Shown here: in pieces, positions 53,475-64,000 of the stretch | How the letters are laid out: each line of letters opens with the position of its first letter | Position numbering within the stretch: the first letter of the stretch is position 1 | Assembly: GCF_002775205.1 (NCBI RefSeq) | Contig: NC_036446.1 | Span: forward strand, 19,220,565 to 19,284,564 | From: Xiphophorus maculatus | Lineage: Eukaryota > Chordata > Actinopteri > Cyprinodontiformes > Poeciliidae | Length of the DNA: 64,000 nucleotides | Direction of reading: 5' to 3' | The notes under the pieces: model-generated | Seen by the model: only the letters and a program-made list of their open reading frames with translations | Told to the model about the DNA's origin: nothing | Database searches by the model: none | Made by a program: the position numbers and the translations under genes

Positions 53475-53482
53475 CCGGAAGT
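53475..53482 (+). promoter_or_regulatory. ETS-type site in the polr2l promoter/5' UTR region
   Basis: CCGGAAGT, the consensus core for ETS-family factors (GABP type), common at TATA-less housekeeping promoters. It lies about 110 nt before the exon 1 donor (TTTGGTTACG|GTAAGTG at 53593/53594). A second GCCGGAAGT occurs at about 53662 inside intron 1. Confidence 0.5.
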
Positions 53483-53593
53483 TGTTACAAAGTCAGGGGC
53501 AAACGGAGTAGCTAACGTGCTGGACTCCGTCTCGTAGAAAAATCTACCTTTTGTTGTGATTTACTGGTTGATTCTTTACCATATTTGGTTACG
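53483..53593 (+). other. polr2l: Candidate non-coding exon 1 of polr2l
   Basis: A good donor (GGTTACG|GTAAGTGA) at 53593/53594, in a GC-richer patch, pairs with the acceptor (TTTTCAG|GTAATCG) at 54076/54077 just upstream of the ATG. The 5' boundary is approximate. Confidence 0.5.
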
Positions 53594-54004
53594 GTAAGTG
53601 ATAAAGTGGAACAAGACTGTGTATGTGTACTGGAAAAAAATTGTTTTATGCACAAGCTATTGCCGGAAGTCAATAAATTTCGCAAAATGTGCGCTCCTGG
53701 TAGGCTAACATTAGCTTAAAGCATTGATTTTACTTGTCCAAGTTATTTCTTACATAACATTAAAACATGTTTTCAAAACTTTTAAGGAGATTCATATCTT
53801 TGTATTTATACTTCTGTTGTATTTATGGCATTGCTTGTGGGCTAGCAGTAGTTGTAATGCTATGGCAGCAAAACAACATGTTAGCAACGCGCACTTCTTG
53901 AGTCGCAAGGATCACCTCGTTTCAGGAGTCACTTTTTAAATTATTTTTTCATTGTTCATTGTAGTTTTCGAAACAATATTATAAACATGTACGATTTTTA
54001 TTGA

Positions 54005-54463
<459 letters not shown>

Positions 54464-54548
54464 CTCCACGAACTTTTAAGGACTATGGCGGGTCAGGTTT
54501 TGGGGCGTGGAATCATTTTATGGCTATTTAGTTATGTTTTTTTTTTTA

Positions 54549-54554
54549 AATAAA
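54549..54554 (+). terminator. Poly(A) signal of polr2l
   Basis: AATAAA 86 nt after the stop, the first canonical hexamer downstream. Confidence 0.7.
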
Positions 54555-54784
54555 CTAAATTAAAAAGTTTGTTTCTTATCATCTTGACTTGTCACACTGC
54601 AGCAATAACAAAACTAACATTTTGAACTGAGTCAATATAAGTGTTTTTAATCAAGCAACATTAAACCACTAGTTAAACTTGTGTACATGATCAACAAAGT
54701 GTTTAAAAACTGGGTAGATATTTCTGATGCTTTTTAAAGGTTTAACGGTGGTCTGATGTCAAGCAAGTAAATTAAAAACACACA

Positions 54785-55989
54785 AATGGTGATCCTTTAG
54801 GTACTTTTAATAAGACTGACAGAACACAAGTTTCTATTTTTTTTTCAATTTGTACAGTTTATACAAAAAGGGAAGAAAACAAACTTAACAGGTGTTCACT
54901 GCATGCAAATGTTTCTATCATACATAAAAAATATTTTACAGGCCTTTTGGTTAAACAAAGTTATACAATGAATGTATTCGAGGAAAAAAAAGTACATTTT
55001 ACACTTTGAAGATCAGATTCCTTGTGATGTTTATACAGCTTGGTGCAAAAACAAAATGCCTTTCCTTTTCTGCTTCAGTCAAAATCACCCTAGAAAGAAG
55101 AGGGAGTGGGGAATAGGGAAGCATTGCAAAGACATGGTTAAATTTCAAATACGGATTGAAAGTAATGCACAAATACAAACATGCCAAATCTTCATAAATT
55201 CTGTGAACTTCATGTGCTAAATCTGGATAATGGCCATGTGTACTAAAACTAGTTAATTCTATCAAATGTGAGCTGACAAAAATGTTCTTGGAGAATTCCA
55301 ATAGCACTTGCAAAGGCTAACCATTTTTGATACAGGTAAATGAGAAATAAACCTATACATACTCCATCCAAAATATTTCACTGCCATAACAGGAATGGTG
55401 CTTATGCTGCATTCCATTTGTAGTTGGAAGTTGGAAATTCAAATATCCTAGTCTGGAAAAAACTGGAACACTGGATATCCTACTGGGAAAGTGGATGCAA
55501 CAGAGACTATGTCCAGTTGTGACCTGTAAGGCCACATTTCAATGCGGTCTTACTATCAACAATAGTAAGATATGGTGGAATCATTTAAAGGACCTATAAG
55601 AGTGTGTCTGAAATCAATGTTGCATATTAAATCTGCAACTCTGAAATTTAAAGTGGTGTTTGCTATAATAAAGTCCCGTAGGCCAGTCTTTCTAAATTAA
55701 GTCATGCTTCTGGAGTAACATTTGAATAAATCACAAAATATACTGCATATAGGAATGATGATATGATAGAAAACATGAGATATTTTGCAGTCTAACACAA
55801 AACATTCTAATGGCAGCAATAAATCTCCAAAACCCTTAAACAGAGAACTTTAAAATTTCAGCACTCTTTTTTTAGTAAACAGCTGAGAAGTCAGACTGTT
55901 TGATCTTTGGAAATTAAGATTTACTCTTGTGATCAGGTAATCAAACCAATAAATCCAGAAGGTTATTGAATTATGAAAACCTTACCAAT
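54785..55989 (-). other. 3' UTR region of the cpsf7-like gene, probably spliced
   Basis: Right after the stop (TAA at 55992-55990) the minus strand reads ATTG|GTAAGG, a good donor. A good acceptor (TCTTCTTTCTAG|GGTGATT) occurs near 55090. A 3' UTR intron of about 0.9 kb and a last non-coding exon of about 54785-55086 are therefore likely. If the donor is not used, the UTR simply runs on. Confidence 0.4.
54806..54811 (-). terminator. Candidate poly(A) signal of the cpsf7-like gene
   Basis: ATTAAA on the minus strand within the inferred 3' UTR exon. It lies about 250 bp from the polr2l signal on the opposite strand, so the two transcripts end close together. Confidence 0.4.
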
Positions 55990-58900
55990 TTAGCGGTATC
56001 GGTCTCTGTGATCTCTGTGTCGTTCCCGCTCTCGTGAACGCTCCCTGTCCTTCTCTTCGCTCCAGGAACGTTCTCTGTATCTTCGAGATCCTCCTGTGCT
56101 TTCCCTGTCATAAGTGTCGCCTCGGTCTCGTTCTCTGTACCGTTCTCTGTCACGCTCCCTGTCACGCTCATGGTCTCTTTCACGTCCTCTGTCCCTTTCT
56201 CTTTCTCTGGAATGACGGCTTGGTCTGAAAAGTGAAGTAAATTGGTTGATAAGGACTGAGACGATAGTTGCTATTGGGAAAAACCTGCTAATACAAATAT
56301 AAATACACACTTGCAGCCATAGTCTCCTTGGATTGAGACTAAGCAGTCTTTGAGTGAGGTGACAAGTGCTTGACAGCTTTTATCTCTGCACACTCTAGAC
56401 TGCTTAATGATGGCAATAGCACTTAATAGTGTTTCCATGGCTGTATTCAGGTTTCCTGCAATGACACAAAGAAGAAAGGTTAAGGATATCAGGTTTATTA
56501 AAATGTCATATTCAGTGCTGCTGCAAACACACCACTTTATTTCCAATTCTTTCTACAAAGTGTTACAAAAAGGTTTCATGTACCAGGAACAAACTGTCCA
56601 AAATGAAGCCACTGTTGCAAATAACCATTTAGTTTTTTTTTTGACAGAAACTTTTCCTGGATAAGTGCTTTTGTGCTTCTTATGTGTAAATACCTTATTT
56701 TTTCAAAACTCCAGTCATAGCAGATGGCTGATCACGCTGTGTCAGGTTCTGCCTGTTTAAGGAGCGTTTTCCTTTCCACTGTCACTATGTGCATGCGCCG
56801 TATAAAAAATTGCTGCAAACTTAAAAGCTCAATGGAATTGGCTGGGTTTCCTTAGAACTAGGATCAAGTTGAAATGCACGAAATTGACTGGATCTGTCAA
56901 TTGACTGGACTGAATTGACTTGTATTGTTAAAGTCCCTTTACATCATATTTTGTTTTGAATTGCCATTATAAAAATAATTCAAATTTAAACTTTTTAAAA
57001 ATGAATTCAATCAAAATGAGTCCTAAATTCTGCATTAGTTTTGAAATTAAGAGAGACATGCATATGGAGTTTGCTTAAGACAAAGAAACAACTTTTGAGA
57101 ATGTGATCCCTCAATCTTCTTTATTGTAATTTTGAAGCTCACCTAGAAAAATGTCTACTAAAGAAATATTTTAGTGGAGGTGGTTGTTAAATTGAAAAGA
57201 CTTTTTTTTTTGTCCAAATGGCTTTCAGTATTTTTAAGATTTCTTTGCATTTTACTTCTAAATTCGACCATCTGTTTTTACCAGCTGTAGCTCCTGAAAT
57301 AGCCTTGGTGATTGCACTGCTGGCAATTGCTCTGTTTCTGTTCATCATCTCCTCAAAATCTCCATCTTCACTTTGAGAGGTTTGTCTGGAAAAACAAGAT
57401 CATTTTTAAGACTCAAGTTACATCATTGAATTAAACCAATTATACATTTATGGTATGCCTTAGACTATTGTTTGTTAATTTAAGCTTTGAAAATGTATAC
57501 ATGTAATGACACCATTGACGTTCCCTCACTTACTTTTGTTCTCTATACAACTTGCTGCTGTGCCCGTCTTGTGTCAGGTTGAAGAAAGGAGGATTTAAAT
57601 GCAGACCCGGAGATGGCTGGCCAGGGATTTGCGCAGGATGTGGAGGAAACATATGAGGTGGCATGAGAGGAGGGACCGGTGGGGCCATGTGTGGAAACAG
57701 AGGAGGTGGCTGTCCGAGAAAACTGGGTGGTGAAGGAAACATGTTTGCAAATGGATGTGATGGGAAAACTGTTGGAGGAGCAGGGAGAGCACTGGATTCT
57801 TGTGATGATAGTACAGTGGGAGTCTTTTCCGCAAAATCCAAGTCCTTGGAACCTGAACCAGCACGTATGGGTATCCCTGTGAAAAACACGTTCTGTTATA
57901 ATCAACAGTCATTCTGAAATTAGGTATGCATTATCTGGATTTGCTTCTGCAGATCTTACGCTGGTTTGCAATGTCTTCAAACACAGAGAGGTTCTGCTGA
58001 GTGGCAAAACGACAATCTATCTTTTCTCCGTTAATATGGCATAGTGGCATTTTTTCCAGCAATATTTTTAATGACTCTTCTGTGGTTACCACCACTTCTG
58101 CATAGCTGGAACACGGGAAAACAATAAGGTGAGTAATGCTGAATTAGAAACATGCAACTTCACAAAATTTTACATTTGTAATATTTTCTCCATAATTATT
58201 AAAATGTATGTTTTTTTAATATTCACCCTCTTGATTGGCCATTAACTTTATTTTCAGCAAATCTGATGTCTGCTATGTCTTTAACACCGAGTCGCAAGGC
58301 CAAACTTGTGAGGTCCTTGTCTGATGTCCACTGTGAGGAAGAGCAGGTTTGGAGGGAGGGAATGACAGGAGGATAGAAGGGATAAAGTCATTTTAAGACT
58401 TGTATGAGAAATATTACACTAACAAATAAATGACAATAAAAATAGAGTAGTGTAAATCTAGAGATGAAAATTGTGTACATTTAAATTTTTACACAGTAAA
58501 TATTTATTCTTACAAACTATTAGGTATTTATTTGAACATATGTCCATGTCAAGTCATTAACCAGGCATTACAAACTGGTTATTATAGCAAAGCTTTTTAT
58601 CCTGTGTTTCCTACCGAACCATGTATCTCATTCAAAATAGATACTTTGCATCTAATGAGGATTCAAAACTTTAAATAGCTGTTAAAAACAAAGTTTAAGA
58701 AACAATTTATGGTAATGGAAAAAACAATGTTGGAAAGTTTACATAAAGCAAATGCTTAGCAATTCCCAAGATGTGGTACAATTATTTTAAAAGCTAAATA
58801 AATAATACAACAAAAAAATTAAAAGCTTTACAAGTTTTTGGATTAATTCAGAGCAAGTGCTGTGTCTGCAGAGATTATCTCTGTAGGTATGCAGAGCTCA

Positions 58901-60999
58901 GAACAAAAAACCATTTAAATGGTGTTAAAACTCATCTTTTTTCCTTGACATTTGATTAGAGCTTGAACTGCTGAATTGTTTTAATATGTCAGTTTATTGT
59001 TTTATTCTGTATTATTGTTTGATAAACCATGGAACACTGCTCAGCATTTGCACTTGTTCTTAAACCATATAAACAAATTTGACATTGCCATCCGTCTTTG
59101 GGTAAGGACCGCTGAAAATCAGCATTCTTGCTGGAAAATCAGGTGACTTTCCTTTGCTCACAGGAAGTTAGTGTGCTCTGTTCATTTTTGTTTTCCAGTT
59201 GAAGTTTCTCTGTTGGCATATTTCCTTAAATAAAATATGTGTGTTTAATTGTAAAACAAAGAACATAGAGAATTCATCCACTATTTTTCAAGATAACCAG
59301 ACACGACTTTAATAAAAAGAGAACGGTACTTACCCAGGGAAAATTCCCAACATATATAGAAAGTTTTCTGGTCATCTTTTGTTTTTTGTGTTTTTTCTCT
59401 TCAGTTGTTTTCCCACCTTCTGAAGCCTTCTTGGTGGAAGCTGTTTTACTTGAAACCTTCTTGTCTTTATCAACCGTTCCCGTTAGAACAGCATCAAAAA
59501 GTTCATTTGCTTCAGAAATTTTATCCAAATCCTGTGTGGGATGAAATGCAAAAACTGAATTCCATAACCTTTGGTTTTCTACATTTCAAAAATCATAGAA
59601 TATGAACACAGGAAACTGCTGTGCCAGCACATAGAAGTATGACAGAACTCGCTGCCCCTCAAAAAGTTATTATTTTATCGCTATTCAATTAAGTTACAGT
59701 GAAAACTCATCCATTTCTACATCTCAGACATCAAACAGAGCATCAAGCCATAAACACAGTGTTTCTGTGGTGAAGGGGCAGGGGCATTAAGAACTTATAT
59801 GACACGAGTTAAAAAAAAAACACAAAAGAAAATCTATAAAGTTGTACAAATCTGATAAAATGACTACGTTTGTTTAAGATGTGCCAGATGATAGCAAGGT
59901 AAACATGGATGGGCTGGAGCTAATTTTGTTTTTTCTTTAATTGTTCTCAGATCAAGACAACTTCCATGGTACATGGTAATTAGCACAAATACTCTTTTTA
60001 GTTTGTACTTTAGTATATTCTGTTGCTCTCGAGGTAATAATACAGCCATCTTTATAATGCATAAACCTCTTTCTTTTACAGTAGGAATGTATGGTATTAG
60101 AGAATACATGCAATGACTACATCAGTGGTGGTAAATTCACATTTTCCTTACTACTTCCTTACTCCTTTGTCATTTCTGTGCATTTAATCACTGTCTAACT
60201 TTTAGCATCTTGAGCACTGATATCTGGGTTTTAGATATATATTCAGACTCCAATAAAAAGGCTTAATTTGGAATAAAAATAGACCTTATTGTCCCAAAGC
60301 AGGACATTGCAAAAGTATATTACTTCTATGCAAATCATAAATTTCTGGTATTTCAAAAATAATAAGCCAACAAACACTGCACTGCAAACAGTGTAACGTG
60401 GTTTTATTTTAGAACAAACAGATACTGTGATTGCGAAATAATTGTGACATACTGTGCAGCTCGCTCTTAAGTTAGAGTCATAGTGCAACCTCAATTGACC
60501 TTCCCAGAAACACAATATGACCCAAATCAAGCATGATGAATATTTATTTTTGGTTTATTCTAAACTCTTGTAGATTCTCTAAAAAGAGTTGAGTCGTCAT
60601 GGCTGCTGTGATTCTGGCCCTAGAAAACTTATATTTACAATAACAATGTGATCATGAGAGAACCATATGTGACATCCCCCCGCCCCTAGAAACACTCACA
60701 CAATCGCGCTTCTAGACGTGAATAGAAAATATAAAAATACTGATTTGCGCAGATCAGAGTATTCCAGTTGCCTAAGGTGTTCAGAGATTTGTACAATGTG
60801 ATTTGTTTTCAGTTAACCGATTTGAATCATGGAAACACTCATTGCAACGCTAATAAATCAATACACTAGCAACCATGAGCTTTTCCTTAAAAAAGGGACT
60901 TCGTGGACTTACCTCATCGCTTGGATACAGGTCACTGTACAGATCTACTTGGTCATTTTTGGAGTTGCTCGGTCCTGCTGCAGATCGTGCAGCAGACAT
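55990..60999 (-). CDS. cpsf7: Cleavage factor Im large subunit, divergent CPSF7-like, 453 aa
   Basis: Exons (minus): 60999-60913, 59531-59334, 58330-58227, 58105-57960, 57876-57534, 57385-57282, 56455-56311, 56224-55990; total 1362 nt, all joins in phase. Order of parts: a short acidic head with DQVDLYSDLY (family DQIDLYDDV motif); a Lys/Thr-rich linker; an RRM at about 87-170 with RNP2 IYVGNF and RNP1-like VNGQSRGYAEVVV, then HINGEKIDCRFATQQNLS; a proline-rich segment (PSHPF...LHLNPPFF); the conserved NRNRAIASSAITKAISGATAG and ETLLSAIAIIKQSR block; and a C-terminal Arg/Glu/Asp repeat domain ending RDHRDRYR. Known: CPSF6/CPSF7 bind NUDT21 and UGUA sites to direct poly(A) site choice in the nucleus. 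The RRM tail and the head-to-head sdhaf2 neighbour point to CPSF7 rather than CPSF6, but divergence is large, so it may be a teleost duplicate. Confidence 0.85.
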
Positions 61000-61741
61000 T
61001 CTGTCGGACTTAGATGCCGACCTTCTGTGAACTGTAGCTTGTTTTTCGGCTTTCTTTCTTGACCAGCTTAGTTTTCCACAGAGACGCTCTGTTAAATTAA
61101 CGATTCATTCATCCAACAGGTGTCCCTGTTTTACAAAAAGCATTAAACACGGCGTTAACGCCTCGTTTTGTTAGCTTACAGTTGGTAACGTTCCACGCAG
61201 GGTTTGCGAAGACAGAAGTGCAGGTGAAATTCGACACTAAAAAACAAGGAAATTATGAACCAGTTTAAGGAATCGAACGTTAAACTTCCACATGCACATG
61301 CACACACGTTTATATTCAGGCTATTGCATGCTCGCTTGCTCGGCTAATGCTATTTTTTTTTTTCAATCGATGAAAATACAAGCCCATAAAGGAAAGCTGC
61401 CGGTGGGGAACAAAATATACAGTTTGGTTCCTACTTTCAAACTCACCCTAGGCTTACTTACGCTGGAACTTTGCAAATCGCCACTAATTCGCAAAATAAA
61501 CAATATATCTTATCTATTTAATTTTGGGAACAAACTAAAATTTTGTCTACCTCGTTTCCTAGCAACAACGAGACATATTAGATTTTTTTGTATCTAGTCG
61601 GCTGGTTTGTTAGGCGCACACGTGGTGACGTAAATGCGTTGTCTTGTGTAAATTATTTTTTATAAAACACCAGGCAGAAACATTCATACAGCGACGAAGG
61701 GCGGCTTTTTTTTATCAAGGTTATCAAGGAAGGATCCTAAA
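61000..61741. promoter_or_regulatory. Shared head-to-head promoter region of cpsf7-like and sdhaf2
   Basis: Only 742 bp separate the two divergent start codons (60999 and 61742). The interval shows scattered CpGs (CACGGCGTTAACGCCTCG at about 61148) and no TATA box at a convincing place. The same pair is divergent in human (CPSF7/SDHAF2), which supports a conserved bidirectional promoter. Confidence 0.55.
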
Positions 61742-64000
61742 ATGTTGTCTTCAATTGTTGCAAAAAGAGTGAGTTGTCCGATTAATAACTATTTCGCGTG
61801 TGTTGGTTGAAATCTCACTTCTGATGCCACCGACTCTTGGCTAAGGTCATCCAAAAATATTCGAGTCAAATGTTAAAGAAAGACAAATTAATAAAAGTTA
61901 TATTTTGAAACACGAGTCTGGGTTTCTAAAGATGCCACATCAAACTTGTTAATATTTCTGTTAGATTAGGTTGTTGTACAACAGGACAGCTGTTGTTGAC
62001 ATTACACAATTCTAGTCTGTTTTTTTACTGCATGGTTTTTGTTGTACATGTTGGTTCAAGCTCGATTCAAACCTAAACATGAAATCAGATATCGTCTTTT
62101 AATCGTCCTTTTTAGCCTTTTAAATTCCAACAACTTTTATTTCAATGCTATTTTTTTCCCAATAACGTCTAATTTATGTAGCAATCTCAATGCACTTTAC
62201 AATACAAATAAGTCAATTTAACACGCATTTCCAGAAACCAAATTAAAGTCAAGTCAATCTCACTTATTCACTTGCATTCTAATGACCTGGTGTAACATTC
62301 AGATTGAGGTACATATCGTTCAGTGCAAACCTAACTGCAGCACTGTACCAGGTCTAACTATGTTGATCATGCTATAATGGTAATTGGTTAAAAAATAATG
62401 CACGGAGTGATTCACTTTGCAGTAGATTAAGCAGAAACCTTTGAATCAGCAACGTATCATATTCATGAGATGTTGAAGTTAGGGACATAACTAAATTGCT
62501 TTTGCTGTATGTCAGTTGGTAACAGGAATGTGCCAGGCAGTTTGGAGACCAGCCTTCACAGTATCATCTCGAGGTTACAAAGGAGAGGCTCCTGACGACA
62601 ACAAAGCTGACCTAATAGAGATCTCTCTGCCACCCTGGGTGGAGAAAACAGATGAGCCCGTTGACATCAAGAGACGACGGCTTCTTTATGAGAGTCGCAA
62701 GAGGGGGATGTTGGAGAACTGTATACTGCTCAGGTTGTTATACACTTTTTTGTTTGTTGTGTTGTTTGATTGGCAATATTTTATTTTAATTTTGTTTGAC
62801 AGTGTAAAGAAATTAGAGTCTAATTGTATGTATTTGTTTAATTTTTAAGAAATGTGTTCTTGTGTCTCTTGCAGCCTTTTTGCAAAGCGGTACCTGAACA
62901 CAATGACTGACAGCCAGTTGCAGCAGTATGACAGATTGATTAATGAACCGAGCAATGACTGGGACATCTACTACTGGGCCACAGGTGACAAATTTGTTTT
63001 TCACTAATTTTTTAATCATAAAAAATTTTAATCATAAAGATGTTGAAATATTACATTTAATTCAACAAATATTTCATAATTATTTTCTGAATTATAAATT
63101 ACATTCTTATTAATTTAGGTAAACTTATTTATGGAACTGAGTGAAATTCTGCCTCCTAATCATACCAAAAATAGTTCTGACCAATCTACTGTTCTTAGAT
63201 ATAATTTGAGTTATATGAGCACATTTCCTACAGACTTTTCAAATAAGAGTGTGGAACGTCTCATGACAGACATCTCCATTGGGTAAATTACGAAAGTACA
63301 CTGTAGTACTCGGTAAACTCTTAACTTTATTCTGAGACGGAAGCTGGTCTCATTGTATGTAGCGTAGGACATTTTACAAGATCTGGAGACAAGACAACTG
63401 AGTGAAAGAAGTGCTGCTCATGAAAACATACAATTGCAGTAGTGCTGCTTAATATAGCGAGGATGATATTGATTTTGATTAACTCAGCTGTTTCTACATC
63501 TTTTGTTTCGTTTTCTTCGTCACAATGCTCCCACCTCTCTTAGTGTATTTTAATATCCCAGGCTCTAAGAGATATTAGACTCTGTGTGGACACTAATAGG
63601 GAACGTGAGCTGGGTTTAGAACGTTGTGAGACAGGTTAGTTTTACCCTTCTGATGATGTGTTGTTGCAATAGTAATCCTGCACACAGAGTCTAATACACT
63701 GTGTGGACAGTGATCACAGACAAATTGTATTCAAGAAGCCAAATATATTATGTGCTTGTAAAATTTGCATATGTGTCTCTTAAAATATAACATCCTAGTA
63801 AATATTGAAACCAAGCACTCCTTTGCTATCGCAGTGTTACACATTTTTATTGCTGTCATCTTCTTTTATTTGTATTTTTTTCCTTTCAGAAGCCCAGCCG
63901 ACACCTGAAGTGTACCAAGGGGAAGTTATGGAAATGTTGAAAGAATTCACAAAAAACAAAAACCATGAACAGAGATTGGATGCACCCAGCTTGGAGTACC
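61742..64000 (+). CDS. sdhaf2: Succinate dehydrogenase assembly factor 2, mitochondrial (3' end cut by window)
   Basis: Exons 61742-61768, 62516-62733, 62875-62984 and 63890-64000 (partial) join in phase to 155 complete codons. The first nine codons (MLSSIVAKR) plus the start of exon 2 form a basic, amphipathic mitochondrial presequence. The conserved SdhE/SDH5 fold follows: [20 protein letters not shown], the family's R-G-M-LEN signature, then [26 protein letters not shown] and [15 protein letters not shown]. Known: SDHAF2 in the matrix helps attach FAD covalently to the SDHA flavoprotein of complex II; the RGML(E) region is important for this. Human SDHAF2 (166 aa) continues only a few residues after LEY, so the missing part is probably fewer than a dozen codons. 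Confidence 0.97.
63574..63695. repeat. Separated 15-bp inverted repeat in sdhaf2 intron 3
   Basis: ATTAGACTCTGTGTG at 63574-63588 and its exact reverse complement at 63681-63695, 92 bp apart. This could be the termini of a small unrecognised MITE or chance plus partial duplication; no target duplication is evident. Confidence 0.5.

Noticed and set aside
56034-56228. Cys/His-rich plus-strand frame
   Set aside because: Antisense of the Arg/Glu/Asp repeat exon of the cpsf7-like gene.
57663-57917. Gly-rich plus-strand frame
   Set aside because: Antisense of the proline-rich exon of the cpsf7-like gene.

Overview
This is a stretch of teleost fish nuclear genome. Genes are split by GT-AG introns, intergenic DNA is AT-rich, and the interspersed repeats are typical of ray-finned fish: Tc1/mariner transposase relics, hAT-type MITEs with 8-bp target duplications, and long tetranucleotide arrays. 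The repeat types remind me of percomorph fishes, possibly the killifish/livebearer group, but I cannot fix the species. Six protein-coding genes are supported by spliced reading frames. All splice joins were read by eye, and every complete CDS assembles to a whole number of codons.

Layout, left to right. (1) 371-3160, minus: 5' part of ext2 (heparan sulfate co-polymerase), running off the left edge. (2) 5.8-47 kb, minus: dagla (diacylglycerol lipase alpha, maker of the endocannabinoid 2-AG). It has 19 coding exons (1081 aa) packed into 8.1-25.5 kb. A candidate non-coding first exon lies in a CpG-rich block near 46.6-47.3 kb, so intron 1 would be about 21 kb and full of transposon relics. (3) 50343-50633, plus: a small tail-anchored protein that I take to be cend1. 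(4) 54089-54463, plus: polr2l (RPB10). (5) 55990-60999, minus: a divergent CPSF7-like cleavage factor Im large subunit. (6) 61742-end, plus: sdhaf2, cut by the right edge a few codons before its expected stop. cpsf7-like and sdhaf2 are head to head across about 740 bp, as in the human genome; polr2l and cpsf7-like converge tail to tail. cend1 and polr2l lie in the same human 11p15.5 region, which supports the cend1 call. The genes form no pathway together; this is conserved vertebrate synteny.

The most interesting observations are these. A second, phase-compatible 3' terminal exon in dagla (12200-12757) would replace the long C-terminal tail, including the Homer-binding PPxxF motif, with an unrelated 185-residue tail. 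The CPSF7-like protein looks unusually short and divergent. An hAT-type MITE with a perfect 8-bp duplication sits inside an older Tc1 relic. The recognisable Tc1 relics appear to share one orientation. There are also several perfect 13-14 bp intronic hairpins. I see no tRNA, rRNA, CRISPR array or cluster suggesting a wholly new multi-gene system.
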